DNA of 64,000 bases from Lysobacter oculi (GCF_003293695.1 NZ_CP029556.1:1994001-2058000); one strand, 5' to 3'. Positions 1 through 10,805 are shown, counted from the stretch's first letter. Notes: generated by a model not told the origin, from the letters alone. A program made the numbers and translations.

Positions 1-137
1 GCATCGGACAACTCCACGGGGGAATGGGGTGGCGATGCCGGCGGATGCCGCGACATCGATACAAAAACCGGGGAAAGCCGCCGCGGTGGCGGATTCCGGC
101 AAGGCGAGCCCCGCCAACGTAGCGGGTTCGCACATAA

Positions 138-166
138 ACGATGCCCGCCATTGTGGCGGGCATCTG
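138..166 (-). terminator. Probable intrinsic terminator of the M16 peptidase gene
   Basis: A perfect 11-bp stem (GATGCCCGCCA, positions 140-150, pairing with 154-164) closes a 3-base loop just beyond the stop of the M16 peptidase gene. Read on the minus strand it is followed by a short T-rich stretch (CGTTTATG). The rest of positions 1-193 shows no gene. Confidence 0.65.
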
Positions 167-193
167 GGTGCAGCGGAACCGCGAAGCTGAACC

Positions 194-3049
194 TTACTTC
201 TTCACCACCGGCTTGCCGTCGGCGTCGAGCACGGTCACTTCGCCCAGGTTGAGCGCGCGCACCGGGGCCTCGATCTTGGACAGGTCGCCGACCACCACCC
301 AGACCAGCTGGGCCGGGTCGATGTCCTTGGCGGCGGCCGCGGCCTGCGCCGGGGTGAACGCCTGGACCTGGCCGTTGCGCACCTGCACCCAGTTGTCCGG
401 GCGGCCGTAGCGGACGATGCCGCCGATGGTGCCCATCACCGAGGACGCGGTCTCGTACGCACCCGGCTGGCTGCGCACTTCGTTGTTGATGACCTTGGTC
501 ACCTCGTCCTGGGTGGCCGGGACCTTGCCGCTGCCGTAGTCGGCGAACTCGCGCTGCATTTCCTTCATCGACTCGGCGGTCTTGTCGATCTGCACCGGCG
601 CCACCGCCAGCCACGGACGCTGGCCGAGCGCGCCGGCCAGCTGCGTGCGGGCACCGTAGGACCAGTGCTTGTCCTCGCGCAGGTTCATGTTGAGGCGGGA
701 GGTGAAGCTGCCACCCAGCACGTCGTTGCTCATCTCCAGCGCGACCGCGCCCGGGTCCTTGCTCGACGGCATCAGCTGGCCGGCGATGATGTTGGCCTGC
801 ACCGCGCCCGGCTGGTCGATCAGGAACACGCGGGCCTTGGCCGGACGGGCGACCTGCGGCAGGGCCGCGACCTTCGGCGCGGCGCCGACGCCCTTCCAGT
901 CGCCGAGGTGGCGGTTGAGGACCGGCACGATCTGCTGGAGCGTGGTGTCGCCGACGACGATGATCGTGGCGTTCTCCGGGCGCAGCCAGGCGTTCTTGTA
1001 GGCCAGCAGGTCGTCGCGGGTCAGCGAGGCGATGGCGGCTTCGGTGCCGCTGCCGGTGAACGGGATCGCGTAGGGGTGGCCTTCGCCGTAGAGCAGCGGC
1101 GGCAGCACGCGCAGCGCGACGGAGTTCGGGCGGGCCTTTTCCTGGGCGATGCCGGCGATCCACTGCGCCTTGACCCGGTCGATGTCCTTCTGGTCGAAGC
1201 GCGGCGTGCGCAGCATGTCGGCGAACAGCGCGACCGACGGATCCAGGTTGGACTTCAGCGCCGAGACATAGGCGCTGCTGCCGTCGAGCGAAGCGCCGGA
1301 GCCGAACTCGGCACCCAGCGATTCCGCGCGCGCCTTGAAACCCAGCGAATCGAGCGCGCCGGCGCCTTCATCCAGCATGCCCATGGCGAAGCTGGCGGTG
1401 CCCAGCTTGGCGCCGCTGTCGGAGGCGTAGCCGCCATCGAACTGGTAGCTCATCTGCACCACCGGCACTTCGTGGCGCTCGGCCAGCACCACGGTGCTGC
1501 CGTTGGCCAGCTTGGCGCGCTGCAGCGCCGGGAACTTCAGCGCCGGGAACTGCTCGACCGAGGGCACGCCCTTGCTGCGGTCCACGGTGCTGGCGGTGGT
1601 CTTGTACTTGGCGTCCGGCTTGCCGACGGCGAACGGCGCCGGCTTGCCGCTTTCCTCTTCGGCCAGCGGCTTGCGCTCGCCCGGGCTCACCACGAAGGTG
1701 TGGCTCGGCGCGGCCAGCCAGCGCTTGGCGGCGGCGGTCACGGTGGCCGGGGTGGCATTGGCCACGGTCTTGAGGGAATCGCGGAAGCAGCCCGGATCGT
1801 TCTCGTAGATGGCGCAGGCGGCCAGCACGTCGGCCTTGCCGCCGAAGCCGCCGATGCGCTCGACGCCGCGTACCACCTGCGCGTCATAGCTGGTCTTGGC
1901 CTGGGCCAGTTCCTCGGCGGTCGGGCCGTCCTTCAACAGGCGCTGCAGTTCCTCGTCGATCACCGCCTCGACCTGCTTCGGGTCCACGCCCTTCTTCACC
2001 ATGGCATTGACGAAGAACATGCCCGACAGCTGCGAGCCGTAGTTGCCTGTGCCGACGCTGTCGACCAGCTTGTCCTGGTAGACCAGGCGCTTGTCGAGGC
2101 GCGAGGTGGCGCTGCCGCCCAGCACCTGGCTGAAGAGGTCGAGCAGGTCGGAATCGCGGCTGCCGGTCTGGGCCACGTTCCAGGTGCGGCGCACCATCAC
2201 CTGCGGCACCTTGTCCTGCAGCTCGGTGCGGCCATCGGCCTTGAGCTGCGCCACGTCGACCTTGGGCTGCGCCATGGTCGGGGTGGCCGGGATGTCACCG
2301 AAGTACTTCGCCACCTTCTCCTTGGCGGTGGCCAGGTCGATGTCGCCGGCCAGCACCAGCACGGCGTTGTTCGGGCCGTACCAGGTGCGGAACCAATTCT
2401 TGACGTCGTCGAGCGAGGCCGCGTTGAGGTCGTTCATCGACCCGATCGTGGTGTGGTGGTACGGGTGGCCCTTCGGGTAGATGGTCTTGGCCATCACTTC
2501 GCGGAGCTGGCCGTAGGGCTGGTTCTCGCCCTGGCGCTTCTCGTTCTGGACCACGCCGCGCTGTTCGTCGAGCGTCTTCTGGTCGATCGCGCCGAGCAGG
2601 TGGCCCATGCGGTCGGATTCCATCCACAGCGCCATGTCCAGCGCGGTGGTGGGCACGTTCTGGAAGTAGTTGGTGCGGTCGGTGTTGGTGGTGCCGTTCA
2701 TGTCGGTGGCACCGGCCTGCTCGAACGGGGTGAAGTACTCGCCCGGGTTGTTCTCGCTGCCGTTGAACATCAGGTGTTCGAACAGGTGGGCGAAGCCGCT
2801 GCGGCCGGCCGGTTCGTCCTTGCTGCCGACGTGGTACCAGATGTTGACCGCGACGATCGGTGCCTTGCGGTCGGTGTGCACGATCACGCGCAGGCCGTTG
2901 GGCAGGGTGAAAGTCTCGTAGGGGATGTCGACGCCGGCCGCGGCCTTGGCCGGTGCCGCCATCAGCGGGGCCGGGACGAAGCCGCCGAGGGCGACGGAAA
3001 GGGCAACAGCGAGCGCGGCGGCGCGCGGGGCGCGGGTACGACGGGACAT
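194..3049 (-). CDS. M16 family zinc metallopeptidase (pitrilysin/insulinase type), periplasmic
   Basis: This 951-residue protein begins with a basic, hydrophobic signal peptide of about 30 residues, so it should be exported to the periplasm. The inverted zinc motif HLFEH lies at residues 88-92, and the distal glutamate of the M16 site is plausibly E170 in NEKRQ. The protein holds two homologous M16 halves. Only the N-terminal half carries the zinc motif, which is normal for fused M16 proteases with an inactive second half. Such enzymes degrade peptides; the substrate here is unknown. The start is supported by AGGA six bases upstream. It is transcribed away from the dehydrogenase at 3134, with 84 bp between the two starts. 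Confidence 0.93.
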   Translation of the reverse strand: MSRRTRAPRAAALAVALSVALGGFVPAPLMAAPAKAAAGVDIPYETFTLPNGLRVIVHTDRKAPIVAVNIWYHVGSKDEPAGRSGFAHLFEHLMFNGSENNPGEYFTPFEQAGATDMNGTTNTDRTNYFQNVPTTALDMALWMESDRMGHLLGAIDQKTLDEQRGVVQNEKRQGENQPYGQLREVMAKTIYPKGHPYHHTTIGSMNDLNAASLDDVKNWFRTWYGPNNAVLVLAGDIDLATAKEKVAKYFGDIPATPTMAQPKVDVAQLKADGRTELQDKVPQVMVRRTWNVAQTGSRDSDLLDLFSQVLGGSATSRLDKRLVYQDKLVDSVGTGNYGSQLSGMFFVNAMVKKGVDPKQVEAVIDEELQRLLKDGPTAEELAQAKTSYDAQVVRGVERIGGFGGKADVLAACAIYENDPGCFRDSLKTVANATPATVTAAAKRWLAAPSHTFVVSPGERKPLAEEESGKPAPFAVGKPDAKYKTTASTVDRSKGVPSVEQFPALKFPALQRAKLANGSTVVLAERHEVPVVQMSYQFDGGYASDSGAKLGTASFAMGMLDEGAGALDSLGFKARAESLGAEFGSGASLDGSSAYVSALKSNLDPSVALFADMLRTPRFDQKDIDRVKAQWIAGIAQEKARPNSVALRVLPPLLYGEGHPYAIPFTGSGTEAAIASLTRDDLLAYKNAWLRPENATIIVVGDTTLQQIVPVLNRHLGDWKGVGAAPKVAALPQVARPAKARVFLIDQPGAVQANIIAGQLMPSSKDPGAVALEMSNDVLGGSFTSRLNMNLREDKHWSYGARTQLAGALGQRPWLAVAPVQIDKTAESMKEMQREFADYGSGKVPATQDEVTKVINNEVRSQPGAYETASSVMGTIGGIVRYGRPDNWVQVRNGQVQAFTPAQAAAAAKDIDPAQLVWVVVGDLSKIEAPVRALNLGEVTVLDADGKPVVKK

Positions 3050-3133
3050 GCGGCTTCCTGCAGGGTCGGGAAAACGCCGATGTTAGCCTTGGGGTCCAGC
3101 CCCGGCCCCGTGCCGAAAGTCCCGAGACCCGCC

Positions 3134-3838
3134 ATGCCGCTCAATACCCTGGTCACCGGCGCCAACCGCGGCATCGGCCTGGAATTCACCCGCCAGCTGC
3201 TCGCGCGCGGCGACCGGGTGATCGCCGCCTGCCGCCATCCGGGCCAGGCCCACGCGCTGGGCGCGCTGGCCGGCGAACACCCGGGCCGGCTGCAGCTGGT
3301 CCCGCTGGATGTGGCCGAAGCCGCCTCCCACACCGCCCTGCTCGGTGAATTGCCCCTGCTGCTGGGCGAAGCCGGACGGCTCGACCTCGTCATCCAGAAT
3401 GCCGGCGTGCTGCATTCGGGCGAACGCTTCGGCCAGGTGGCCGAAGCCACCCTGCTCGACAGCCTGAAGATCAACGCCACCGGCCCGTTCCTGCTCAGCC
3501 AGTCGCTGGCACCGTGGCTGGCGGAGGGCGCCAAGCTCGCCAACCTGTCCTCGGTGCTGGGTTCGATGGCCGACACCGATGCGTTCTCCACGCCGAGCTA
3601 CCGCATCTCCAAGGCCGCGCAGAACATGGCGACGCGCCTGCTGGCGGCGGCGCTGGCCGGGCGCGACATCACCGTGCTGGCGCTGCATCCGGGCTGGGTG
3701 CAGACCGAGATGGGCGGCAGCGGCGCGCAGGTGCCGGTGCAAGACGCCGCGCGCGGGCTGCTGGCGGTGATCGACGGCGCGACGCCCGCCGATTCCGGCC
3801 GCTTCATGGACTGGCAGGGCCGCGCGGTGGCCTGGTAA
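3134..3838 (+). CDS. Short-chain dehydrogenase/reductase (SDR) family oxidoreductase
   Basis: A 234-residue Rossmann-fold enzyme. The NAD(P)-binding motif TGANRGIG is at residues 8-15, the structural NAG motif appears as IQNAGVL, the catalytic serine lies in NLSS, and the YxxxK pair lies in SYRISKAA. All active-site elements of a classical SDR are therefore present. The length is typical of the C-factor-like SDRs. I place the start at the ATG in front of PLNTLVTG, because a longer open frame upstream is antisense to the M16 gene. The substrate cannot be told from sequence. The trmL gene starts two bases after its stop, so the two are probably cotranscribed. Confidence 0.88.
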   Translation: MPLNTLVTGANRGIGLEFTRQLLARGDRVIAACRHPGQAHALGALAGEHPGRLQLVPLDVAEAASHTALLGELPLLLGEAGRLDLVIQNAGVLHSGERFGQVAEATLLDSLKINATGPFLLSQSLAPWLAEGAKLANLSSVLGSMADTDAFSTPSYRISKAAQNMATRLLAAALAGRDITVLALHPGWVQTEMGGSGAQVPVQDAARGLLAVIDGATPADSGRFMDWQGRAVAW

Positions 3839-3840
3839 GC

Positions 3841-4305
3841 ATGTTCCACGTGATCCTGCACCAGCCGGAAATCCCGCCCAACACCGGCAACGTCATTCGC
3901 CTGTGCGCCAACACCGGCGCGCGGCTGCACCTGGTCGAGCCGCTCGGGTTCTCGCTGGACGACAAGCAGCTGCGCCGCGCCGGGCTGGACTACCACGAGT
4001 ACGCGTCGATGCAGGTGCATCCCGACCTCGACGCCGCGCTGGCCGCGGTCGCGCCGGGCCGGGTGTTCGCGCTGTCCACGCGTGGCACGCAACGCCATGA
4101 CGAAGTGGCCTTCGCGCCGGGCGATGCCTTCCTGTTCGGCTGCGAGACGCGCGGCCTGCCGCAGGCGGTGATCGACGCCCTGCCCGACGCCCAGCGGCTG
4201 CGCCTGCCGATGCGCCCGGACCAGCGCAGCCTCAACCTGTCCAACGCGGTCGCCGTGCTGGTGTTCGAAGCCTGGCGCCAGCACGGGTTTGCCGGCGGCA
4301 TCTGA
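3841..4305 (+). CDS. trmL: tRNA (cytidine/uridine-34-2'-O-)-methyltransferase TrmL
   Basis: A 154-residue SPOUT-class methyltransferase, the usual length for TrmL (YibK). TrmL methylates the 2'-O of the wobble base of tRNA-Leu isoacceptors using S-adenosylmethionine. Motifs that fit are PEIPPNTGNVIRLCANTG near the N-terminus, the glycine-rich FGCETRGLP, and LNLSNAVAVLVFEAWRQ, which forms part of the knotted cofactor site. It lacks the extra RNA-binding domain of larger SpoU enzymes. It begins two bases after the SDR gene and ends directly against the convergent tetR gene, with no bases between the two stop codons. Confidence 0.93.
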   Translation: MFHVILHQPEIPPNTGNVIRLCANTGARLHLVEPLGFSLDDKQLRRAGLDYHEYASMQVHPDLDAALAAVAPGRVFALSTRGTQRHDEVAFAPGDAFLFGCETRGLPQAVIDALPDAQRLRLPMRPDQRSLNLSNAVAVLVFEAWRQHGFAGGI

Positions 4306-4950
4306 TCAGGCGGCGTCGCCCAGCAGTTGCGGCAGCACGTCCTGCAGACCCCGCCGCAGCATCGCCAGATCGAGTTCAGGGTCACGCGCCTGGCGCATCT
4401 TCAGGCCATCCAGCAGGGCCCGCAGGATCAACGTGCGCGCCTGCAGCAGCTCCGGCGCGACCTGCGTGCCACGCTGCCCGGCGGCCTGCGCCAGCCATTG
4501 GCCCAGGCCGTGGCTGATGCGCTGGTCGAGCAGGTCGAGCGCTTCGACGATGACCGGGTCGCGGCTGGATTCCGCGACGATCTCCAGCACCAGCGTGGCG
4601 TCGAGATGGCAGGGCGTGGAAGCGTCCTCGCGGTTGCGGGTGACGCAGTACTCGTAGTTCTCGACGATGCCGTCCACCGGATCGCGGGTGCCGGATTCCA
4701 GCGCCTCCAGGTCATCGGCCAGCAGTTCCACCTGGCGCGAGACGATGCCGTGGATCAGCTCCGACTTGCCGGCGAAATAGCGGTAGATCAGCCCCGGGCT
4801 CATCTGCGCGGTGTCGGCGATCATCGCCATGCTGGCGCCGTGGAAGCCGCGCTCGGAAAAACAGCGCTGGGCGGCGTCGAGGATCCGGTCGCGCTGCACC
4901 CGCGCACGTTCCGCCCGTGCGTTCGACCCCTGTTGCAGTGCCTTCCTCAT
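4306..4950 (-). CDS. TetR/AcrR family repressor of the RND efflux operon
   Basis: A 214-residue regulator with an N-terminal TetR helix-turn-helix at about residues 22-68 (ILDAAQRCFSERGFHGAS then GLIYRYFAGKSELI). The remaining C-terminal part should be the ligand-binding and dimerisation domain. Its ATG overlaps the end of the outer-membrane channel gene by 4 bp, so it is the last gene of the efflux operon and probably translationally coupled to it. From this context I infer that it represses the operon and thereby itself, through palindromes in the 10725-11053 intergenic region. Inducer unknown. Confidence 0.9.
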   Translation of the reverse strand: MRKALQQGSNARAERARVQRDRILDAAQRCFSERGFHGASMAMIADTAQMSPGLIYRYFAGKSELIHGIVSRQVELLADDLEALESGTRDPVDGIVENYEYCVTRNREDASTPCHLDATLVLEIVAESSRDPVIVEALDLLDQRISHGLGQWLAQAAGQRGTQVAPELLQARTLILRALLDGLKMRQARDPELDLAMLRRGLQDVLPQLLGDAA

Positions 4951-6350
4951 GGCGTCGGGGTCGCGGTGCCGCCGTCCCAGCCACCGCCCATCGCGCTGTA
5001 GAGCGTCATCCGGTTGGCCTGCTCGGCCAGCCGCGCCGCCACCAGTCCCTGCTGCGCGGCATAGCGGGTGCGTTGCGCGTCCAGCAGGGTGAGGTAGCTG
5101 TCGTAGCCGGCGTCGTAACGCGCCTTGGACAGTTGCTCGGCGCGTTGCGCGGCGGTGAGCAGCCGTTCCGCCGCCGCCCGCTGGTCGGCCAGGGTGCGAC
5201 TCAGGCTGATCGCGTCGGCGACTTCGCGGAAGCCGGTCTGGATCGCCTTCTCGTAATTGGCCAGGGCGATGTCGCGGTTGGCCGTGGCCACGCCGAGGTT
5301 CGCCTTCAACGCGCCGCCCTGGAAGATCGGGATGCTGATCTGCGGGGCGAAGCGCCAGAAGCGCGTGCCGCCATCGAACAGGCTGGAGAACTCGCCGCTC
5401 ATGCTGCCGGCCGCGCCGGTCAGCTTGATCGAGGGGAAGAACGCCGCGCGCGCCGCGCCGATGTTGGCATTGGCCGAACGCAACGCATGCTCGCCCGCCT
5501 GGATGTCCGGGCGGCGCAGCAGCAGGTCGGAAGGCACGCCACCCGGCAGCGCCGTCATCGCCACCAGTCCGTCATCGAAGCGCTGCGGCAAATCCCCGGC
5601 TGACACCGGCGAACCGGCCACCAGATCGAGCGCATGGCGGTCCTGTTCCACCTGGCCGCGATAACGCGCCTGGTCGGCACGCGCGGTTTCCACCTGGGTC
5701 TGCGCCTGCGCCAGCACCAGCCCGCTGACCGCGCCCAGCTCATGGCGGCGCTCGGTCAGGCGCAGCGATGCCTCCTGCGCGCGGAGGGTGTCTTCGGCGA
5801 TCGCCAGCAGGCTCTGGTCGGCGGCCAGCGCCATCCACGCGTTGGCGACCGTGGAGATCAAGCTGATCTGCGCGGCACGGCGGTTCTCTTCCTGCGCGAA
5901 GTACTGCTGCAGCGCCGCTTCGCTCAGGTTGCGCACGCGGCCGAACAGGTCCAGTTCGAAGCTGGCCAGGCCGGCCGACGCGGTAAAGCTGTCGGTCGTC
6001 GGCGCGTCGCCACCGGTGCGCTCCATCGCCACGTTCGCACCGACCGCCGGCACGCGTTCGGCGCGCTGGATGCGGTACTGCGCGCGGGCACGCTCGACGT
6101 TCAACATCGCCACCCGCAGGTCGCGGTTGTTCTCCAGCGCCTGCGCCACCACGCGCTCCAGGCGCGGATCGACCAGCACGTCACGCCAGCCGACCTCGCC
6201 CACCGCAGTCGCGGACGGAGTGATGCCGTTTTCGGGTACCGGCCAGCTCTGCGGAATCTGCGGCTGCGCTTCCGGCAGCCGCGGCTCCAGCGTGGCGCAG
6301 CCGGTGCCGGCCACCGCGATGGCCAGCGCAAGGCCCAAGGTCTTATTCAT
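4947..6350 (-). CDS. RND efflux outer-membrane channel lipoprotein (NodT/OprM family)
   Basis: A 467-residue TolC-like channel protein. The signal peptide ends in a lipobox (VAGTGC, cysteine at about residue 18), so the mature protein should be lipid-anchored in the outer membrane, as in OprM. Two homologous outer-membrane efflux repeats follow; they include [19 protein letters not shown] and [19 protein letters not shown], the second being a hallmark of the NodT subfamily. It should form the exit duct of a tripartite pump with the inner-membrane transporter and adaptor encoded just upstream. Its start overlaps the pump gene by 8 bp and its end overlaps tetR by 4 bp. Confidence 0.94.
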   Translation of the reverse strand: MNKTLGLALAIAVAGTGCATLEPRLPEAQPQIPQSWPVPENGITPSATAVGEVGWRDVLVDPRLERVVAQALENNRDLRVAMLNVERARAQYRIQRAERVPAVGANVAMERTGGDAPTTDSFTASAGLASFELDLFGRVRNLSEAALQQYFAQEENRRAAQISLISTVANAWMALAADQSLLAIAEDTLRAQEASLRLTERRHELGAVSGLVLAQAQTQVETARADQARYRGQVEQDRHALDLVAGSPVSAGDLPQRFDDGLVAMTALPGGVPSDLLLRRPDIQAGEHALRSANANIGAARAAFFPSIKLTGAAGSMSGEFSSLFDGGTRFWRFAPQISIPIFQGGALKANLGVATANRDIALANYEKAIQTGFREVADAISLSRTLADQRAAAERLLTAAQRAEQLSKARYDAGYDSYLTLLDAQRTRYAAQQGLVAARLAEQANRMTLYSAMGGGWDGGTATPTP

Positions 6351-9300
6351 GCGGATTCTCCGTGGCCGGCAGGTCCAGCGCGGCCGCTTCCTTGTTGCGG
6401 TCGCGGCGGCTGAACAGCCGCGTCACCACCATGTAGAACAGGGGGATGAAGAAGATGCCCAGCGAAGTACCGACGATCATGCCGCCCAGCACGCCGGTGC
6501 CGATGGCGATCTGCGCACCGGAGCCGGCGCCGGTGGCGATGGCCATCGGCAGCACGCCGAAGCCGAACGCCAGCGAGGTCATCACGATCGGGCGCAGGCG
6601 GTCACGCACGGCATGCATGGTGGCTTCGACCAGGTTGGTGCCCGATTCGTAGTACTGCTTGGCGAACTCGATGATCAGCACCGCGTTCTTGCTGCTCAGG
6701 CCGACCGTGGTCAGCATCGCCACCTGGAAATAGACGTCGCGCTCCAGCCCGCGCAGCAGCGTGGACAGCACCGCGCCCAGGATGCCCAGCGGCACCACCA
6801 GCAGCACAGCGGTCGGCACGCTCCAGCTTTCGTACAGCGCGGCCAGTGCCAGGAACACCACCAGCAGCGACAGCGCGTAGAGCATGGCGGTCTGGTTGCC
6901 GGCGGCGCGTTCCTGGTAGGACTGGCCGGTCCATTCGATGCCGACACCCTCGGGCAATTCGCCCACGATGCGTTCGACTTCGGCCATCGCATCGCCCGAG
7001 CTCACGCCCGGCGCGGCCTGGCCCTGGATATCCAGCGAGGCGACGCTGTTGTAGCGCTCCAGGCGCGGCGAGCCGTATTCCCACTTCGAGCTGCCGAAGG
7101 CCGAGAACGGCACCATCTCGCCGGCCTTGTTGCGCACCGACCAGCGGTTGAAGTCCTCCGGCAGCATGCGGTACGGCGCATCGGCCTGCACGTACACGCG
7201 CTTGACCCGGCCACGGTCGATGAAGTCATCGACATAGCGCCCGGCCCAGGCGGTGGCCAGCGTGTTGTTGACCTCGGCGATCGACAGGCCCAGCGACTGC
7301 GCCTTGACCTGGTCGATCTCCAGCCGCAGCTGCGGCTCGTCTTCCTGCCCGTTCGGGCGCACGCCGGTGATCAGCTTGCTCTGCGAAGCCAGCCCCATGA
7401 ACTGGTTGCGCGCGTCCATCAGTGCCGCATGGCCCAGGCCACCGTTGTCCATCAGGTTGAACGAGAAGCCGGACGAGGTGCCCAGGCCCTGGATGGCCGG
7501 CGGCGACATCGCGAACGCCATCGCATCCTTGATCTGCATCAGCCCGCCCATCGCGCGGCCGGCAATCGCCTGCACGCCCTGCTCCTTCTCCGTGCGCTCG
7601 CTCCAGTCCTTGAGCTTGACGAAGCCCATGCCGGTGTTCTGGCCGCTGCCGCCGAAGCTGAAGCCCTGCACGGTGAAGATCGACTCCATGTCGTCCTTCG
7701 CGGTGTCCTGGAACACCTGCTCGACCTGCTTGATCGACTCCAGCGTGCGTTGCTGGGTGGCGCCCACGGGTGCCTGGATGATCGTCATCAGCACGCCCTG
7801 GTCTTCTTCCGGCAGGAAGCCGCTCGGCGTGCGCAGGAACAGCAGGCCGGCCACGACGCCCAGCACCAGGTAGATCAGCATGAAGCGCGCGGGGCGCCCG
7901 AGGATGCCGCGCACACCGCGCTGGTAGCGCGCGCTGCCGGCATTGAACTTGTCGTTGAACCAGTCCAGGAAGCGGCCGATGAGACCGCTGCCGTGTTCCA
8001 TGTGGCCGCCCTTGGCGATCGGCTTGAGCAGCGTCGCGCACAGCGCTGGAGTCAGCACGATGGCGACCAGCACCGAAAACGCCATCGCGGTGACGATCGT
8101 CGCGGTGAACTGGCGGTAGATGACGCCGATGGAGCCGCCCATGAAACCCATCGGCACGAACACCGCCGCCAGCACCACGCCGATGCCGATCAGCGCGCCG
8201 GTGATCTGGTCCATCGATTTCTTCGCGGCTTCCTTCGGCGACAGGCCTTCCTCGCTCATCAGGCGTTCGACGTTTTCCACCACCACGATCGCGTCATCGA
8301 CCAGCAGGCCGATCGCCAGCACCATCGCGAACATCGTCAGCATGTTGATGGTGAAGCCGAGCACGCCGAGCACCGCGAAGGTGCCCAGCAGCACCACCGG
8401 CACCGCGATGGTCGGGATCAGCGTGGCGCGGAAGTTGCCCAGGAACAGGTACATCACCAGGAACACCAGCACCACCGCTTCCATCAGCGTGCTGATGACG
8501 CCCTTGATCGACACTTCCACGAACGGCGTGGTGTCGAACGGGATCACCGCTTCGAGGCCTTCCGGGAAGTACGGCTTGATCTTTTCCAGTTCCGCGCGCA
8601 CGGCGGCGGCGGTGTCGAGCGCGTTAGCGCCGGTCGCCAGCATCACCGCCATGCCGCTCGCCGGCTGGCCGTTGAAGCGGCTGGTGAAACCGTAGCTTTC
8701 CGCGCCCAGTTCGACCCGGGCCACATCGCCCAGGCGCAGCATCGAACCGTTACTGCCGCCGCGCACCACGATGTTGCGGAACTGTTCCGGCGTCTGCAGG
8801 CGGTCCTGCGCGCTGATGGTCGCGTTGAGCTGCTGGCCCTCGACCGCCGGCGCACCGCCGAGCTGGCCGACCGCGACCTGCGCGTTCTGTGCCTGCAGCG
8901 CGGCGGTGACTTCGGCCACGCTCAGGTCGTAGGTGTCGAGCTTGTTCGGGTCCAGCCAGATCCGCATCGCGTACTTGGTGCCGAACGCCTGGGTGCCGCC
9001 GACGCCGGGCACGCGCGCGATGCGCTCGACCACTGAACTGGCGACGTAATCACCGATGTCCTGGCCGCTCATGCCGCCGTTCTTGGAGACAAAGCCGATC
9101 ACCATCAGGAAGCCGTTCGAGGCCTTGTTGACGGTCACGCCCTGGCGCTGCACTTCCTGCGGCAGCAGCGGCATCACCGACTGCAGCTTGTTCTGCACCT
9201 GCACCTGCGCGGTGTCCGGGTCGGTGCCGCTCTGGAAGCTCAGGCTGATGCTGGCCATGCCGTTGGACTGGCTGTCGGAGGACATGTACATCAGCCCGTC

Positions 9301-9516
9301 CAGGCCCTGCAGGCTCTGCTCGATCACCTGGGTGACCGAGTCCTCGACCACCTTGGCCGAGGCGCCCGGGTACATGGCGTTGATGCTGACCTGCGGCGGG
9401 GCGATGTCGGGGTACTGCTCGACCGGCAGGCCGCGCAGCGTGAGGATGCCCGCCAGCATCAGGATGATGGCGATCACCCAGGCAAAGATCGGGCGATCGA
9501 TGAAGAAACGTGCCAT
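6343..9516 (-). CDS. RND multidrug efflux inner-membrane transporter (HAE1 family, AcrB-like)
   Basis: A 1057-residue protein, the standard AcrB/MexB size. It has the HAE1 architecture: an N-terminal membrane helix ([20 protein letters not shown]), two large periplasmic loops, and two bundles of membrane helices. The proton-relay aspartate pair is present in [20 protein letters not shown]. The C-terminus carries [16 protein letters not shown], typical of the family. It should export hydrophobic or amphipathic drugs in exchange for protons. The gene lies 15 bp after the adaptor gene and overlaps the channel gene. Substrate range cannot be read from sequence; the closest known relatives would be AcrB, MexB and SmeE. 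Confidence 0.95.
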   Translation of the reverse strand: MARFFIDRPIFAWVIAIILMLAGILTLRGLPVEQYPDIAPPQVSINAMYPGASAKVVEDSVTQVIEQSLQGLDGLMYMSSDSQSNGMASISLSFQSGTDPDTAQVQVQNKLQSVMPLLPQEVQRQGVTVNKASNGFLMVIGFVSKNGGMSGQDIGDYVASSVVERIARVPGVGGTQAFGTKYAMRIWLDPNKLDTYDLSVAEVTAALQAQNAQVAVGQLGGAPAVEGQQLNATISAQDRLQTPEQFRNIVVRGGSNGSMLRLGDVARVELGAESYGFTSRFNGQPASGMAVMLATGANALDTAAAVRAELEKIKPYFPEGLEAVIPFDTTPFVEVSIKGVISTLMEAVVLVFLVMYLFLGNFRATLIPTIAVPVVLLGTFAVLGVLGFTINMLTMFAMVLAIGLLVDDAIVVVENVERLMSEEGLSPKEAAKKSMDQITGALIGIGVVLAAVFVPMGFMGGSIGVIYRQFTATIVTAMAFSVLVAIVLTPALCATLLKPIAKGGHMEHGSGLIGRFLDWFNDKFNAGSARYQRGVRGILGRPARFMLIYLVLGVVAGLLFLRTPSGFLPEEDQGVLMTIIQAPVGATQQRTLESIKQVEQVFQDTAKDDMESIFTVQGFSFGGSGQNTGMGFVKLKDWSERTEKEQGVQAIAGRAMGGLMQIKDAMAFAMSPPAIQGLGTSSGFSFNLMDNGGLGHAALMDARNQFMGLASQSKLITGVRPNGQEDEPQLRLEIDQVKAQSLGLSIAEVNNTLATAWAGRYVDDFIDRGRVKRVYVQADAPYRMLPEDFNRWSVRNKAGEMVPFSAFGSSKWEYGSPRLERYNSVASLDIQGQAAPGVSSGDAMAEVERIVGELPEGVGIEWTGQSYQERAAGNQTAMLYALSLLVVFLALAALYESWSVPTAVLLVVPLGILGAVLSTLLRGLERDVYFQVAMLTTVGLSSKNAVLIIEFAKQYYESGTNLVEATMHAVRDRLRPIVMTSLAFGFGVLPMAIATGAGSGAQIAIGTGVLGGMIVGTSLGIFFIPLFYMVVTRLFSRRDRNKEAAALDLPATENPHE

Positions 9517-9531
9517 GGGGGAAGCTCCTGC

Positions 9532-10725
9532 TTACTTGGCGGCGGGCGCGGCGGCAGCCGGCTGGGCGGCGGCGGGCGGCGCGCTGCCCTGCTCGGTGGC
9601 CTGCACCGGCGCACCCGGCCTGATCTTCTGCAGGCCTTCGACGATCAGCTTGTCGCCGGCGGCCAGGCCCGATTCCACCAGCCATTTGTCACCGATGGCG
9701 CGGCTGACCTTGACCTCGCGCGCGGCGACCTTGCCGTCGGCATCCACCACCATCGCGCTGGCATTGCCCTTGGGATCGCGGGTGATGCCCTGCTGCGGCG
9801 CGAGGATCGCGTCACGGCGCTCGGCGTTCGCCACCTTGGCGCGCACGAACATGCCCGGCAGCAGCAGCTGGTCGGGGTTCGGCACCACCACGCGCAGGGC
9901 GACCGCGCCGGTGGCCGGGTCGACCATCGCCTCGGCGAAACTCAGCCGGCCCGCATGCGGATAGACCGTGCCGTCTTCCAGCACGATTTCCACCGGCACC
10001 GACGTGGTGCTCTGCGCGCTGCCGGCATCGATCTCCTGACGCAGCTTCAGCAGCTCGGTGCTGGACTGGCTGAGTTCGACATACATCGGGTCGAGGCGCT
10101 GGATGGTCGCCAGTGGCGCGGCCTGCGCCGAGGTCACCAGCGCACCGCGGGTCACGCTGGAACGCCCGATGCGGCCACTGATCGGCGCGGTCACCCGCGA
10201 GAAGCCCAGCGGCACGCTGGCGCCCTGCACGCTCGCCTGCGCGGCACGCACATCGGCTTCTGCCTGACGCAGCGCGGCCTGGGCGTTCTCGTTGTCCTGC
10301 TTGCTGATCGCATCGATCTTCACCAGCTGCCCCGAGCGCGCGGCGGTCTGGCGCGCGGTGGCCAGCCCGGCCTGCGCACGCAGCAGCGCGGCCTGCGCGC
10401 TGTTGGCGTCGGCGCGGAACGCGGTCTGATCGAGCTGGTAGAGCGCCTGCCCGGCACTCACGCTGCCGCCTTCGGTGAACAGCATCTGCCGCACGATGCC
10501 GCTGACCTGCGGCCGCACTTCGGCCACCTGCGAGGCTTCGGCGCGGCCGGACAGCTCACGCGTCAGCAGGGTGGTTTCCGGCTTCAGGGTGACCACGGTC
10601 ACCGGGGTCGGCGGCATCTCGCCACCGGCGGGCGCATCGCCCTTGCCGCAGGCGGCCAGCGTCAGGCTGGCGGCGATCACCGCGGCCAGCGCCGTGGTGC
10701 GAAGGGGGAAGGAGATTCGTGCCAT
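9532..10725 (-). CDS. RND efflux periplasmic adaptor (membrane fusion protein) lipoprotein
   Basis: A 397-residue HlyD/AcrA-type adaptor. I chose the ATG giving MARISFPLRTTALAAVIA, because it places a lipobox (LTLAAC, cysteine at about residue 26) at the end of a normal signal peptide; the open frame extends to a GTG 28 codons upstream. It then shows the lipoyl-like half motif PQVSGIVRQMLFTEGGSVSA, a coiled-coil hairpin rich in Ala and Gln, and the beta-barrel/membrane-proximal domains. It should bridge the pump and the channel. It is the first gene of the operon, so the region upstream should carry the operon promoter and the TetR operator. Confidence 0.94.
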   Translation of the reverse strand: MARISFPLRTTALAAVIAASLTLAACGKGDAPAGGEMPPTPVTVVTLKPETTLLTRELSGRAEASQVAEVRPQVSGIVRQMLFTEGGSVSAGQALYQLDQTAFRADANSAQAALLRAQAGLATARQTAARSGQLVKIDAISKQDNENAQAALRQAEADVRAAQASVQGASVPLGFSRVTAPISGRIGRSSVTRGALVTSAQAAPLATIQRLDPMYVELSQSSTELLKLRQEIDAGSAQSTTSVPVEIVLEDGTVYPHAGRLSFAEAMVDPATGAVALRVVVPNPDQLLLPGMFVRAKVANAERRDAILAPQQGITRDPKGNASAMVVDADGKVAAREVKVSRAIGDKWLVESGLAAGDKLIVEGLQKIRPGAPVQATEQGSAPPAAAQPAAAAPAAK

Positions 10726-10793
10726 GGGAGGGGACTCGAGCTGGGCGGGCCCGCACGCCGGCGGCACCCGATGGGAAGAAGGACGCGAAGAAT

Positions 10794-10805
10794 GAATGAT
10801 CATTC
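10794..10805. promoter_or_regulatory. Palindrome, candidate TetR operator upstream of the efflux operon
   Basis: GAATGATCATTC is a perfect 12-bp palindrome about 70 bp upstream of the adaptor start. On the minus strand it follows a TTGACG element (10812-10817) at a distance that would put it between the -35 and -10 boxes. Short palindromes of this kind are common operators of TetR-family efflux repressors. The assignment is inference from position and symmetry only. Confidence 0.4.

Noticed and set aside
665..3133. N-terminal extension of the SDR gene by about 820 residues
   Set aside because: The extension is antisense to the M16 peptidase and of biased composition. The SDR fold begins at the ATG at 3134.
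5788..9036. A plus-strand open frame of 1082 residues across the efflux pump gene
   Set aside because: It is rich in His, Arg, Gln and Asp without any motif and lies antisense to a complete RND transporter; typical shadow frame in high-GC DNA.
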